DNA of 64,000 bases, from positions 2,294,001-2,358,000 of the forward strand of contig OZ242312.1 of the NCBI GenBank assembly GCA_965207805.1, written 5' to 3'. Origin of the DNA: Palauibacter sp965207805. GTDB taxonomy: Bacteria; Gemmatimonadota; Gemmatimonadetes; Palauibacterales; Palauibacteraceae. This document shows, in pieces, positions 16,424-27,373 of this stretch (positions are counted from its first letter, which is position 1; the number at the start of each line of letters is the position of its first letter). Both the position numbers and the translations under genes were made by a program. Under the pieces are notes generated by a model. It was not told the origin of the DNA. It did not search any database and saw only the letters and a program-made list of their open reading frames with translations.

Positions 16424-18890
16424 CGAACTGTTTCTCCAGGGCGGCAGAGAGCGCGGACATCTCCGACTCGACATCCTGATCCGTCAGCGTACGGTCGGGA
16501 GCCCGGAAGCGAAACGTCCATGCGAGTCCGAGGCGGCCGCCCTCGATCTCCTCGCCCGAGTAAACGTCGAAGAGTCGTACGTCGCGCAGGAGGTCGGACG
16601 TCGCTTCTCGCGCCGCCCGTTCGATGTCCGCGGCGGGAACACCTCGCGGCACCGTCATCGAAAGGTCCCGGCGCACGGCGGGGAACGGCGACGTCTTCCG
16701 ATAGGCGGGCACGGGCCGCTCCTCGACGGCCGCGAGATCGAACTCGAGCCCGAACGCGGGCGCGGCCCACGGGGGAGCGTCGAGTGACGCCCCGTCCACG
16801 GCCCCGGCGACGCCGACCACGCGACCGTCCTTCACCGCGCGGAATCCGCCACCGGAGAGCCAGGCTCCCGCGAGAGACCCTCCGTTCTCCGGCGCGCCCA
16901 CGGCCACGGCGCCCTCCAACGGCTCGATCTTCGCCCCGCACAGACGGTCCGCGAACGATCCGGCGATCTCCTTGATGTCCCAGAGGTCGAAGTCGAGTCC
17001 CGACCCCGACCAGTGATCCGGACGCCGGGCACCGGCGATGACGGCCCCCACCCTTCCCGACTCCTCGAAACGGCCGGTCCCGTCCGCCTCCTCTTCCGGG
17101 CCCGGACCGGCCGCGTATCCGAACACGGTGCCCAGTTCGAACAGGCGCACGTTACGGTTGCCGCGCGCATAGTTGTGTTCAAGCCGCCGAAGCAGCACGG
17201 GGACCATGGCGGAGCGAAGGCAACTCTCTTCGGCCGAGAGCGGGTTCGGTACCGTGACGATGGCGCGATTCCCGCGGTAATCCTCCGGCATGAAGCTCAG
17301 GCTGCGGGCTTCGAGGAGTCCGCGTCCGGTGAGCATCTCCCGCACTCTGGCCGCTTTTTCGACGCGCGGATCCGCGGGCACGGCGCTGGGCCGGAACCTG
17401 CGGTCCTGGCCCGCTCCGGCGTCGTACCCGACCCGGCGCGCGACTTCCTCGACTAGGTCGATCTCCCGCGCGATGTCCGTGCGCCACCCGGGCACGGAGA
17501 CGCGAAGCAGGTCGGCCGCCCCGTTCGTGCTCTCGCCGCCGTCCGCGCCGGCGAGGGCTTCGAAGCCGATCGGCTCGAGCGCCGCCAGAACATCCGCCCC
17601 GTCGACGCCGAAGCCCAGCACCTGGTTGACGCGACTCACGCGTAGATCGATCGGCGGAACCGGCACCGGCTCCGGGCCCGCGCGGATGCCGATGACGTCC
17701 GCCTCGCCGCCGGCCGTGGCGAGGATGAGCTCCACGCACCGCGTGAGCGCCCGCTCCTGGGCGTGGACATCGATGCCCCGCTCGAAGCGGTAGGACGCAT
17801 CGGTGGAGAGCCCCGCGCCGGTCCGGGTCCGCCGCACGCCGGACGGGTCGAACGACGCGCACTCGATGAGGAGATCGACCGTGCCTTCCGTCACCTCCGT
17901 GTCGAGCCCACCCATGACGCCCGCGAAGGCGATCGCGCGATCGCGGTCCGCGATCACTGTCTGCTCGGGCGTGAGCTTGTGCTCCTGGCCGTCGAGCGTC
18001 GTCAACGGCTCGCCCGCCACGGCTGCCCGCACGCGGATCTCCGCCCCCGAAAGCCGCGCGAGATCGAAGGCATGCAGAGGCTGGTTGTACTCGTGCAGCA
18101 CGTAGTTCGTCGCATCGACGACGTTGCTGATCGGACGCGCGCCCACGGCGAGAAGCCGGCCCGCGAGCCACGCCGGCGACGGCCCGATCCTGATCCCCCG
18201 GATGACGGCGGCCATGTAGCGAGGACACCGGTCGAGATCCTCGATGCGGACCGTGACCTCGGCTCCGCTCGCCTCGGACTCGCCGTCCCGCCACTCGGGC
18301 GACCACTCCGGTCCTCCGAAGTCGCGCGGCACCGGAGGCCCTCCGACTTCCCGCGCGACCCCCATGTGGCAGGCGAGGTCGACCCGGTTCGGGTTCAGGT
18401 CCAGCGTGAAACGCGTGTCGGGCAGGCCCAGCGCCGCCGCGAGCGGCGTTCCCGGCTCGAGCCCGTCCGCGAGACGCATGATGCCGCCCTTGTCGCGGCC
18501 CAGTTCGAGCTCGGCCTCCGAGCACAGCATACCGTGGCTCAACTCGCCGCGGATCTTCCGGCTCTCGATGCGGAAGCCGGCGGGAAGCTCCCCGCCGGGC
18601 GCCACATGCGGATAGAACGCCCCCGGGACGACGACCGGAGCCCCGCACACAACGTCGAGCACCTCGCCGGCGCCCCTGTCCACCTTGCACAGAGTGAGCC
18701 GGTCCGCGTTCGGGTGCGGGCGGGTCTCGAGCACGCGGGACACGACGATCCCGTCCAGCCCCGCGCCCACCGTCTCAATCTTCTCCACCGCGGCGGCGGT
18801 CATGGTCAGGCGCTCGGCCAGGGCACGCGGGTCGCGCAACTTCCCGCGCAGTCCGGCCAGTTCGTCGATCCAGTTGAACGAGATGTTCAT
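16401..18890 (-). CDS. pheT: Phenylalanyl-tRNA synthetase beta subunit
   Basis: Protein of 829 residues forming the alpha2-beta2 enzyme with PheS that charges tRNA-Phe. In order: an N-terminal EMAP-type tRNA-binding domain (about 40-155, with HPNADRLTLCKVD), B3/B4 editing domain (with VDATNYVLHEYNQPLHAFD), B5 domain (about 400-475), the catalytic-like core, and a C-terminal ferredoxin-fold anticodon-binding domain (YRKTSPFPAVRRDLSM onward). Full length is normal. The ATG overlaps the pheS stop as ATGA. Confidence 0.97.
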   Translation of the reverse strand: MNISFNWIDELAGLRGKLRDPRALAERLTMTAAAVEKIETVGAGLDGIVVSRVLETRPHPNADRLTLCKVDRGAGEVLDVVCGAPVVVPGAFYPHVAPGGELPAGFRIESRKIRGELSHGMLCSEAELELGRDKGGIMRLADGLEPGTPLAAALGLPDTRFTLDLNPNRVDLACHMGVAREVGGPPVPRDFGGPEWSPEWRDGESEASGAEVTVRIEDLDRCPRYMAAVIRGIRIGPSPAWLAGRLLAVGARPISNVVDATNYVLHEYNQPLHAFDLARLSGAEIRVRAAVAGEPLTTLDGQEHKLTPEQTVIADRDRAIAFAGVMGGLDTEVTEGTVDLLIECASFDPSGVRRTRTGAGLSTDASYRFERGIDVHAQERALTRCVELILATAGGEADVIGIRAGPEPVPVPPIDLRVSRVNQVLGFGVDGADVLAALEPIGFEALAGADGGESTNGAADLLRVSVPGWRTDIAREIDLVEEVARRVGYDAGAGQDRRFRPSAVPADPRVEKAARVREMLTGRGLLEARSLSFMPEDYRGNRAIVTVPNPLSAEESCLRSAMVPVLLRRLEHNYARGNRNVRLFELGTVFGYAAGPGPEEEADGTGRFEESGRVGAVIAGARRPDHWSGSGLDFDLWDIKEIAGSFADRLCGAKIEPLEGAVAVGAPENGGSLAGAWLSGGGFRAVKDGRVVGVAGAVDGASLDAPPWAAPAFGLEFDLAAVEERPVPAYRKTSPFPAVRRDLSMTVPRGVPAADIERAAREATSDLLRDVRLFDVYSGEEIEGGRLGLAWTFRFRAPDRTLTDQDVESEMSALSAALEKQFGARIRRS

Positions 18891-19921
18891 GTGAACTGCT
18901 GGAGAAAGCTCATCTCCCCCTCGTAGAGGAGCCGCATGTCGGGGATCCCGTGTCGCACCATCGCGATGCGGGCCGGTCCCATCCCGAATGCATAGCCCGT
19001 GTAGCGCTCGGGGTCGTAGCCCACGGCCTCGAAGACGGCGGGATCCACCATCCCGCTTCCCATGATCGTGATCCATCCCGTGCGCTTGCAGGTGGAGCAG
19101 CCGCCCCCTGCGCACACGGCGCACGACACGTCCACCTCCGCCGAAGGCTCGGTGAAGGGATAGAAGGAGGGCCGAAACCGGCTCTTCGTTCCCGGACCGA
19201 AGAAATGGTGCACGAAGTGCTCGATCGCGGCGCGGAACTCCACGAAGTCCACGCCTTCGTCGACCGCGAGGCCCTCGATCTGCTCGAAGGCGGGGGCGTG
19301 CGAGGGATCGAAGGAGTCGCGCCGGTACGCGAGACCCGGCACGACGACGCGGACGGGCGGCCGAAAGGCCTCCATGACACGCGCCTGGACGGGCGACGTG
19401 TGCGTCCGCAGCACGACATCCTTCTCCAGGTAGAACGTGTCCATCATGTCCGCGGCGGGGTGATCGAGCGGGATATTGAGCGCGGTGAAGTTATACCACG
19501 TGGACTCGATCTCGGGGCCAAGCACACTCGTGAAGCCGAGTTCCGCGAAGATCTCGCAGATCTCGTCGATGACCCGGGTCACCGGATGCACGCCGCCGAC
19601 CCAGCGCCCGCGGGCGGGCAGGGTCAGATCGATCCGGGCGCGCGGGCCGGCGGCGGCGCTCTCCAGCGCCTTCCCCCGCGCTTCCAGGGCGCCGCGCAGC
19701 ACGGTCTTCACGGCGTTCGCGCGCTGTCCGACCTCGCGTCGGGCCGCGGCTTCGACCGTGCCAATCAGGGACATGACGTCGGCCAGCTGACCGTTCCGGC
19801 CCAGGTAATCGACGCGGGCGGACTCGAGCGTGGCGGAGTCCGTCGCCTCCCCGATCGCGGCGAGCCCCTTCCCCTCGATGGCGGCGAGCCGATCGAGGAG
19901 AGAAGCGCCGGCCGGGGTCAT
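18887..19921 (-). CDS. pheS: Phenylalanyl-tRNA synthetase alpha subunit
   Basis: Catalytic class II subunit, 344 residues. An N-terminal coiled coil (about 1-90) is followed by the class II core: motif 2 around VVPGLAYRRDSFDPSHAPAF, and motif 3 GYAFGMGPARIAMVRHGI near the C terminus. The segment with CAVCAGGGCSTCKRTGW holds four Cys, a pattern found in many bacterial PheS. The ATG overlaps the rplT stop as ATGA, coupling ribosomal protein and synthetase translation. Confidence 0.97.
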   Translation of the reverse strand: MTPAGASLLDRLAAIEGKGLAAIGEATDSATLESARVDYLGRNGQLADVMSLIGTVEAAARREVGQRANAVKTVLRGALEARGKALESAAAGPRARIDLTLPARGRWVGGVHPVTRVIDEICEIFAELGFTSVLGPEIESTWYNFTALNIPLDHPAADMMDTFYLEKDVVLRTHTSPVQARVMEAFRPPVRVVVPGLAYRRDSFDPSHAPAFEQIEGLAVDEGVDFVEFRAAIEHFVHHFFGPGTKSRFRPSFYPFTEPSAEVDVSCAVCAGGGCSTCKRTGWITIMGSGMVDPAVFEAVGYDPERYTGYAFGMGPARIAMVRHGIPDMRLLYEGEMSFLQQFT

Positions 19922-20274
19922 GGGCCGTGCGCTTTGGCCACCTCGACGAGCTTGGTAAAGGCGGCCGGATCCCTAACGGCGAGGTCCGCGAGCACTTTGC
20001 GATTCAGGTCGACGCCGGCGCTCTTGAGCCCGCTGACGAATCGGGAGTATGAGATCCCGTTCTGCCGGGCCGCGGCGTTGATGCGGGAGATCCACAGTCG
20101 GCGAAAGTCGCGCTTCTTCTTGCGCCGATCGACATAGGCATAGGCCCAGCCGCGCTCGACGGAGTTCTTCGCTGTGCGATAGAGCTTCGACCGCGCTCCG
20201 AACTGGCCGCGGGCTTCCTTGAGGATCTTCTTCTTTCGACGGTTACGTGCAACGCTGCTCGTCGCGCGTGGCAT
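19918..20274 (-). CDS. rplT: 50S ribosomal protein L20
   Basis: Protein of 118 residues, very basic, starting PRATSSVARNRRKKKILKEA and containing the family's YAYVDRRKKKRDFRRLWI. L20 binds 23S rRNA early in large-subunit assembly and in several bacteria represses its own infC-rpmI-rplT operon. It follows rpmI by about 75 bases and overlaps pheS. Confidence 0.98.
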   Translation of the reverse strand: MPRATSSVARNRRKKKILKEARGQFGARSKLYRTAKNSVERGWAYAYVDRRKKKRDFRRLWISRINAAARQNGISYSRFVSGLKSAGVDLNRKVLADLAVRDPAAFTKLVEVAKAHGP

Positions 20275-20349
20275 GGCCGCACCTCCTGATTCCTGATACT
20301 GAGACTATCCGGGGTACTGTCCGGGGATTGGGGCGAACTGGCGCCCGAA

Positions 20350-20544
20350 CTAGTTCCCCAGGAGCCGTTTCACCCGCTTCTCGTCCGCTTTCGCCACAAG
20401 GGTCCCCTGACGGAGCCGACGCTTACGCTTGGGGCTCTTCTTCGTCAGGATATGGCTGTGGTAGGCACGCCGGCGCCGGAATTTCCCGCTGCCGGTCTTT
20501 CGAAACCGCTTCGCGGCGGACCGGTTCGTCTTCATTTTCGGCAT
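20350..20544 (-). CDS. rpmI: 50S ribosomal protein L35
   Basis: Protein of 64 residues with the L35 signature MPKMKTNRSAAKRFRKTGSG and RAYHSHILTKKSPKRKRRL. It is a component of the large ribosomal subunit. It lies between infC and rplT in the standard order. Confidence 0.98.
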   Translation of the reverse strand: MPKMKTNRSAAKRFRKTGSGKFRRRRAYHSHILTKKSPKRKRRLRQGTLVAKADEKRVKRLLGN

Positions 20545-20605
20545 CTTGCGTATGCTCCGGTTCAGCTCCGTCCGCGGCCGCCCGTGACGGAGTCGTCGTT
20601 CTGGA

Positions 20606-21118
20606 CTACGTGCGGTGCGGTCCCATCAGCATGGTCATCGTGCGACCTTCGTGTGCGATGTCCGACTCCACCACCGCGATGTCCTCCAACTCTTCCTTCA
20701 CCATCTCGAGGATCCGTCGCCCCCGTTCCGGGTGCGTGACCTCGCGTCCCCGGAACATGAGCGTGAATTTCACTTTGTCACCATCCGAGAGGAACCTGCG
20801 CGCGTGCCGCATCTTGAAGTCGATGTCGTGCGCCTCGATCTTCGGCCGCAGCTTCACTTCCTTGACGTGGATGATGTGCTGTTTCTTCTTCGCTTCCCGC
20901 GCCTTCCTCGCCTGCGCGTACTTGTACTTTCCGAAGTCCATGAGCCGACAGACGGGCGGGCGGGCGCCGGGCGCCACCTCCACGAGATCGAGCCCTCGCT
21001 CGGCCGCCAGCGCACGGGCCTCATCGGTGGCGACGATGCCGAGCTGGTTGCCCTCCTCGTCGATGAGCCGGATCGGGCTGATCCGGATCTTGTCGTTGAC
21101 TCTGGGATCTCCGTTCAC
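20606..21118 (-). CDS. infC: Translation initiation factor IF-3
   Basis: Protein of 170 residues. The N-terminal domain (VNDKIRISPIRLID) and C-terminal domain (VKEVKLRPKIEAHDIDFK) are joined by the basic linker KYAQARKAREAKKKQ. IF3 binds the 30S subunit and checks start codons. The start is GTG at 21118 with GAGGTG four bases upstream, rather than the rare AUU/AUC start used in enterics. A terminator-like hairpin ends directly before that ribosome binding site, suggesting control of the whole infC-rpmI-rplT-pheST unit. Confidence 0.97.
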   Translation of the reverse strand: MNGDPRVNDKIRISPIRLIDEEGNQLGIVATDEARALAAERGLDLVEVAPGARPPVCRLMDFGKYKYAQARKAREAKKKQHIIHVKEVKLRPKIEAHDIDFKMRHARRFLSDGDKVKFTLMFRGREVTHPERGRRILEMVKEELEDIAVVESDIAHEGRTMTMLMGPHRT

Positions 21119-21126
21119 TTCACCTC

Positions 21127-21162
21127 ATAAAAAGAGCCCGGTTCGGCGACGGCCGACCGGGC
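21127..21162 (-). terminator. Terminator/attenuator hairpin in the infC leader
   Basis: On the minus strand GCCCGGT-CGGC pairs with GCCG-ACCGGGC (11 bp, one bulged A, 4-nt loop), followed by TCTTTTTAT. The T run abuts the infC ribosome binding site GAGGTG at 21121-21126. It may terminate thrS transcripts, act as a conditional attenuator for the infC operon, or both. Confidence 0.7.
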
Positions 21163-21331
21163 ACGAAGGCACATCCCTCGGGGGGAGTGCGCCGTGGACC
21201 CGGCAGCAGCACGATTTCGTGCGCCGATAGGGTGGGGGCATCGCGGCCCCGCTTGTCAGTTTTTCAACGACCGGAAAGTGCCCCCGAGAGGCCCGCCTGT
21301 CAACGACGGCCGGCGGGAGAACCGGTAGACA
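21163..21331 (-). other. thrS-infC intergenic leader
   Basis: About 170 bases upstream of the infC attenuator contain a TTGACA hexamer (21298-21303) without a good -10 at standard spacing, and a short perfect hairpin GCACGA/TCGTGC near 21210-21223. No coding frame is seen. It probably holds the infC operon leader. Confidence 0.4.
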
Positions 21332-23275
<1,944 letters not shown>

Positions 23276-23360
23276 CGGCCTACCCGTCGATGCACGATGT
23301 TCGGATTCGACTCTCGGTGGCAGCGGAAGCTAGGGCGGCGTGCGCGGATCGCCAAACGGA

Positions 23361-25238
23361 TCAACGCGTACGCACGACGACGATGCGCGCCTCGGCGCCG
23401 TTTGGAACGTTGCCGCCCGAGGCGACGGTCGTCTCGACGATCATCGTGGGATGGGCGCCCGTCGCCCGCAGATGGTAGTAGCGGGCCGTCGAGGAGCCGA
23501 GGTCGAACTCGTCGGTTGACGACACTCCGGCACCCATCTGGACGATTCGGCGCCGAAGCGGGTCGCCTCCGCTCAAGCCCCGGACACCGGCATCCCGCAT
23601 TTCATCCCACAGCCGCGGCCAGTTCCACGTCGAGAGCTGGACCCCGTCCGGGAGCGCCTCGTCTGCGTCATCTGCGGCCGGAACGGCGAAATACTCGGCC
23701 AGAACGTCGCCCCACGTCGTCGTCTCGCCCCCGATCACCTCCGCGGCGCGGAGGAAGTTTTCGTGTCCGAACAGAAACTCGGGCCCCCCTGCGGTGAGTT
23801 CGCGGTAGAGGGCCGCCTCGCCCGACCCGGCCAGGATCCCGGCCGGCCCGGCCGGTCCGTAACGGTCGCCGAACCAGCGCACGAAGATGTATGCCCAGCC
23901 GCGCGTCGCGAAGTCCAGCGTGCTGTTGTCCAGCGCGAGCGGGTTGAATTCGTTCGGGGCGGAGAGGTAGGCGTGCGCGTTCTCCAGATTGCCTTCGAAA
24001 AAGTCGCGGAACGCGGCGAGGTCGGGGTCATCGGCGATCAGTTCCGTATACCCGTAGTTCCCGCGCACGCGCAGCCCCTGCCGGTAGAATCCGGTGACTT
24101 CCTCCGCGACATGCGAGAGGCCCTCGTTGACCCACAAATCGGCGTTCCCCCAGGTATCCTGTCCGCGCTGCCCGGCCAGGCGCTGCGAGGCATTGAGGAG
24201 GTGCTGGTATTCGTGCGCGACCAGGCTGCGGGCGACCCGCTTCACGAACTCCGCGCTGACCTCGATGCCGAACTCGGCATCCGGGTCCGGACCGATGAGC
24301 CAGACGATTTCGGCCTCGTTGCTCGCCGGGCAGTCCTCGCGTTCAAAGAGGTTCCCGATCCAGTGGAAGCCGATGACGACGCCCCCGCTCTCGGGCTCGC
24401 TGAGACGGTTCACCTCACCCGTAAAAAAAACGATCGCGCGCTGGTTGCCGTCCAGGTCGTCCGGCTCGCCGAAATACTCGTGGCTCACCGGGGCGACGAA
24501 TTCATCGAGTTCCCGGTCGAGGTCGGCGTAGTCCTCCTCCGTGAACCGGCCAGCCAGTCGATCGTCTTCGACGATGATGAAGTTCTCGCCGACGGCCCGC
24601 ACCGTCGACTTGATGGGCGTGTTCGCCGTGCACTGGACACCCCCTCCGGGCACGATGGCGGATCTGATCGTGAGCGTGTCACCCACCCGCGGCACGTCGG
24701 AGGCGGCGGCCGCGAGCCCTCGCGAAGCCCGGCCGAGTCCCCCGGCGGGCCGGGCGCGGAGGCGGCGCAACTCCCTTTCCGTCTCGATCATCTGCCGCAG
24801 GTGCCAGTCCCTGTCGGGGCGAAGATCGCCGGAGAGGTCGGCAAGCCCGCGGGGCGGCGGGATCGCGACATCGCCTACCGCGCGATTCGTCCACACGTTT
24901 GGGACGACGTTCGAGCTCACCTCGTCCGCTCGGGCTCTGACTCGCAGGGGGGTTGTACGCCCCTCCGTGAGCGACGCGCTCATCACGATGACCTGGTACT
25001 CGCGCCCCTCCGCCGCCCCCTGAATCTGGAACGCCCGGATCGCGTCGCGTTCCGTGAGTACGTGGACCTCTCCCGGCCGCATGTTGAGCGTGGCGCCGAT
25101 CGCCGGTCCGGGCGGCGGAGGGGGCGGTGCGGTCGGCGGAGGCGATGTGGGTCCCCCGTCGCCACCGCAGGCCCCAACCGCCACCAGCGAGGCCATGGCG
25201 AGGAGGATGCCCGGTGTTCGACCGATCGTTGTCTTCAT
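23361..25238 (-). CDS. Lipoprotein zinc metallopeptidase, gluzincin type (M30-like), paralogue 1
   Basis: Protein of 625 residues. A signal peptide ends in a lipobox (VGAC, Cys24), followed by a Pro-rich linker, so it is probably anchored to the membrane and faces outward. The catalytic motif is HEYQH at 342-346, with NEGLSHVAEE supplying the probable third zinc ligand Glu near 372, as in gluzincins such as M30 hyicolysin. The motif YFGEPDDLDGN stands before it. The C-terminal end RIVVVRTR recurs in its two neighbours. It is the last of three tandem paralogues on the minus strand; substrate unknown. The ATG at 25238 is chosen because the signal peptide begins there. Confidence 0.8.
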   Translation of the reverse strand: MKTTIGRTPGILLAMASLVAVGACGGDGGPTSPPPTAPPPPPPGPAIGATLNMRPGEVHVLTERDAIRAFQIQGAAEGREYQVIVMSASLTEGRTTPLRVRARADEVSSNVVPNVWTNRAVGDVAIPPPRGLADLSGDLRPDRDWHLRQMIETERELRRLRARPAGGLGRASRGLAAAASDVPRVGDTLTIRSAIVPGGGVQCTANTPIKSTVRAVGENFIIVEDDRLAGRFTEEDYADLDRELDEFVAPVSHEYFGEPDDLDGNQRAIVFFTGEVNRLSEPESGGVVIGFHWIGNLFEREDCPASNEAEIVWLIGPDPDAEFGIEVSAEFVKRVARSLVAHEYQHLLNASQRLAGQRGQDTWGNADLWVNEGLSHVAEEVTGFYRQGLRVRGNYGYTELIADDPDLAAFRDFFEGNLENAHAYLSAPNEFNPLALDNSTLDFATRGWAYIFVRWFGDRYGPAGPAGILAGSGEAALYRELTAGGPEFLFGHENFLRAAEVIGGETTTWGDVLAEYFAVPAADDADEALPDGVQLSTWNWPRLWDEMRDAGVRGLSGGDPLRRRIVQMGAGVSSTDEFDLGSSTARYYHLRATGAHPTMIVETTVASGGNVPNGAEARIVVVRTR

Positions 25239-25279
25239 GAGGCGGCGCCTTTCGCGACTTGGTCCGGAGCGGGGGGGAG

Positions 25280-27217
25280 TCAGCGCGTCCGGAAGACGGT
25301 GACCTGCGTCTGCGCGCGTCCGGGGAGGCTCGCCCCGGCCGGGTCCATGACTTCCACGATCAGGCCAGGCGTGGCGCCCGAACTCACGAGCGAGAAGTAG
25401 CGCCCCGTGGAGGAGTTCACGGTGAACTCGGTCGAGCTGTTCGTCGATACATGGACGTTCACCCTCGACGGCGTGAGCGGGAACGCGCGTGTGAACGGAC
25501 AGCGCTGTCCGAGGTTCGAGTCGCTCAGTTGGCGGAACAGCGCCGGGAGATTCCAGGTCTTCCACTGCGTCCGGGGATCCGCGTCGGCCGGCGCGCGGTC
25601 GTCCGCAACGAGAGACGCGAGGTACAGCGAGAGGAGTTCCTCCCATTCCATCTCCACTCCGGCTACGGTCCGGAGCGTGCGTTCCACGTTGGTGATGCCC
25701 TTGAAGTGCGCGGGCCCGCCCGAAGCCAGATACCGGAACAGTTCCTCTTCCCGGCTTCCGGGAAGCGCTCCCCCGCTACCGGACGCCCCGAACTGGTCGC
25801 CAAGCCAGCGTGCGAACCCGTATGCGAAACCACGGAAGGAGAGGGATTCCACTCCGCCGGGATCTTCGCCGGCCGCGTCGCCGAGCGCCGGGGCCGCCGC
25901 CGGACCGTTGGGATCCGGCGGACAGCCGCCCCGCAGGAAGCGGCCAAGACGAATCTGGTTCACGATGTGGAAGTGGTTGTAGATGGAGAGTTGCTCCTCG
26001 CTCGTCGTGATCATGTCCAGATCGAGGTTCGCCCTCGTTCCGAGCCCCGCGGCCCGGAGGCCGGCGACCTCCTCGGCGAGGTGGGCCATGCCCTCATCGA
26101 GCCATGCGACTTCCCGATCGCCGAAGATGTTCCCGCTCCCGAGCGTGACGCGCTGCTGGGTGTTGAGCAGATGGGCGAACTCGTGCGCGACCGTGGACCG
26201 CGCGAGCGCGTTCGCGAAGCTGATGCTGATGTCCGAGCCGTAGTCCTCGTCCGGATCCGGGCCGACGAGATAGAAGATCTCTCCTTCGTTCGAAGCCTCG
26301 CAGGTCGATCTCGACGTGAGATCGCGCGCCAGGAAGAAGCCGGCGACGACGCTCTCTTCTCCGGCGGGCGTGAGCTTGTTCACCTCGGCCGTGATGAGGG
26401 CGAAGACGGTCCCGTTGTTGTCGATGTCCGCCGGCTCGCCGAAGTAGGCGACGTCCACCGGATACACGACTTCGTCCAGCTGCCGGCCGATCGCCTCGAA
26501 CTCCTCCGCCGAGAACCGGTCGCTGTCGGGTTGATCGTGGAACTGCAGGTCCTCCACGATGGTGAAGTACTCGCCCGCGTACCTGACTTCGCCCGCGACT
26601 ATCGTCGGGTTGCGGCAGTTCACGACCAGATCCGCGCCCACGCCGACTCTGAAGGACAGGGTGTCCCCGAGGTCCGGCGGCCGTAGCGCATCGGCCAGGT
26701 CCCGCGGGTCGAGCCCTCGGGTTCCGGGCCTGACGGGCCGGGCGCCCACCGCGGCGAGTTCCTGCAGATCCCGCTCCCGAAGGACGCGTTCGCGCGCGAA
26801 CCAGGACGCCCGACGGCGAAGGTCGCGGCTCAATTCTCCGCCCGCGGACGTGAGGCGCGACGGCCGGGACGGGGTCACGTTCGCGGACGCGCGCTCGGCG
26901 CGAACCCGTATGCAGCCGTCCACGCTCTGGCCGGGCGCTTCGGAAGCGCTCTGTACGATGACCTGGTAGTCGCGGGGCGCGTCCGAGCCCGCCAGCCCGA
27001 AGGCGCGCACATCCGCGGCGTTGTCGAGCGTGACATGCTGGCCGAGGGTCAGGTCCAGCGTGACGGATACGGAGGGCGTGGCCGTCCCTCCGCACCCCGT
27101 GGCGAGCGGAGGAGGAGGCGGCGGTGGCGGGTCCGTCGTGCCGCCGCCGCACGCCGCGAGCGCGAGACCGGAGATGGCGACGCGTGGACCAAACGCCCTG
27201 CCGCACAATCTCAGCAT
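25280..27217 (-). CDS. Lipoprotein zinc metallopeptidase, gluzincin type (M30-like), paralogue 2
   Basis: Protein of 645 residues, middle member of the tandem trio. The lipobox is LAAC (Cys23), followed by a Pro-rich spacer. HEFAH at 345-349 with LDEGMAHLAEE (Glu near 375) forms the zinc site. YFGEPADIDNNG upstream and TQVTVFRTR at the C terminus align with the paralogues. Its stop lies 41 bases before the start of paralogue 1, so co-transcription is likely. The ATG at 27217 is chosen for the signal peptide; longer in-frame sequence lacks one. Confidence 0.8.
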   Translation of the reverse strand: MLRLCGRAFGPRVAISGLALAACGGGTTDPPPPPPPPLATGCGGTATPSVSVTLDLTLGQHVTLDNAADVRAFGLAGSDAPRDYQVIVQSASEAPGQSVDGCIRVRAERASANVTPSRPSRLTSAGGELSRDLRRRASWFARERVLRERDLQELAAVGARPVRPGTRGLDPRDLADALRPPDLGDTLSFRVGVGADLVVNCRNPTIVAGEVRYAGEYFTIVEDLQFHDQPDSDRFSAEEFEAIGRQLDEVVYPVDVAYFGEPADIDNNGTVFALITAEVNKLTPAGEESVVAGFFLARDLTSRSTCEASNEGEIFYLVGPDPDEDYGSDISISFANALARSTVAHEFAHLLNTQQRVTLGSGNIFGDREVAWLDEGMAHLAEEVAGLRAAGLGTRANLDLDMITTSEEQLSIYNHFHIVNQIRLGRFLRGGCPPDPNGPAAAPALGDAAGEDPGGVESLSFRGFAYGFARWLGDQFGASGSGGALPGSREEELFRYLASGGPAHFKGITNVERTLRTVAGVEMEWEELLSLYLASLVADDRAPADADPRTQWKTWNLPALFRQLSDSNLGQRCPFTRAFPLTPSRVNVHVSTNSSTEFTVNSSTGRYFSLVSSGATPGLIVEVMDPAGASLPGRAQTQVTVFRTR

Positions 27218-27373
27218 GCGTGTCTCACAGTCGATCTCCCTGGCAAGGTTCGTGCGTCCGCCGGCTCCCGGAGCCGGCCGGCCTCCTCCGGCGGCCAAAA
27301 TACCCGCCCTTCACGATCCGTGCCCGAGGAGGCGGGCAAAGTCCCGAGGCGCACCCTTCCATCCGCCGCGAGG

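Noticed and set aside
23276..23360. T-box or other riboswitch leader upstream of thrS
   Set aside because: Only 85 bases separate it from the upstream gene; no T-box motif or terminator hairpin is visible.
27260..27278. 8-bp hairpin GCCGGCTC/GAGCCGGC between peptidase paralogues 3 and 2 as a terminator
   Set aside because: No T run follows on the minus strand and the loop is only three bases, so it is not convincing as a terminator.
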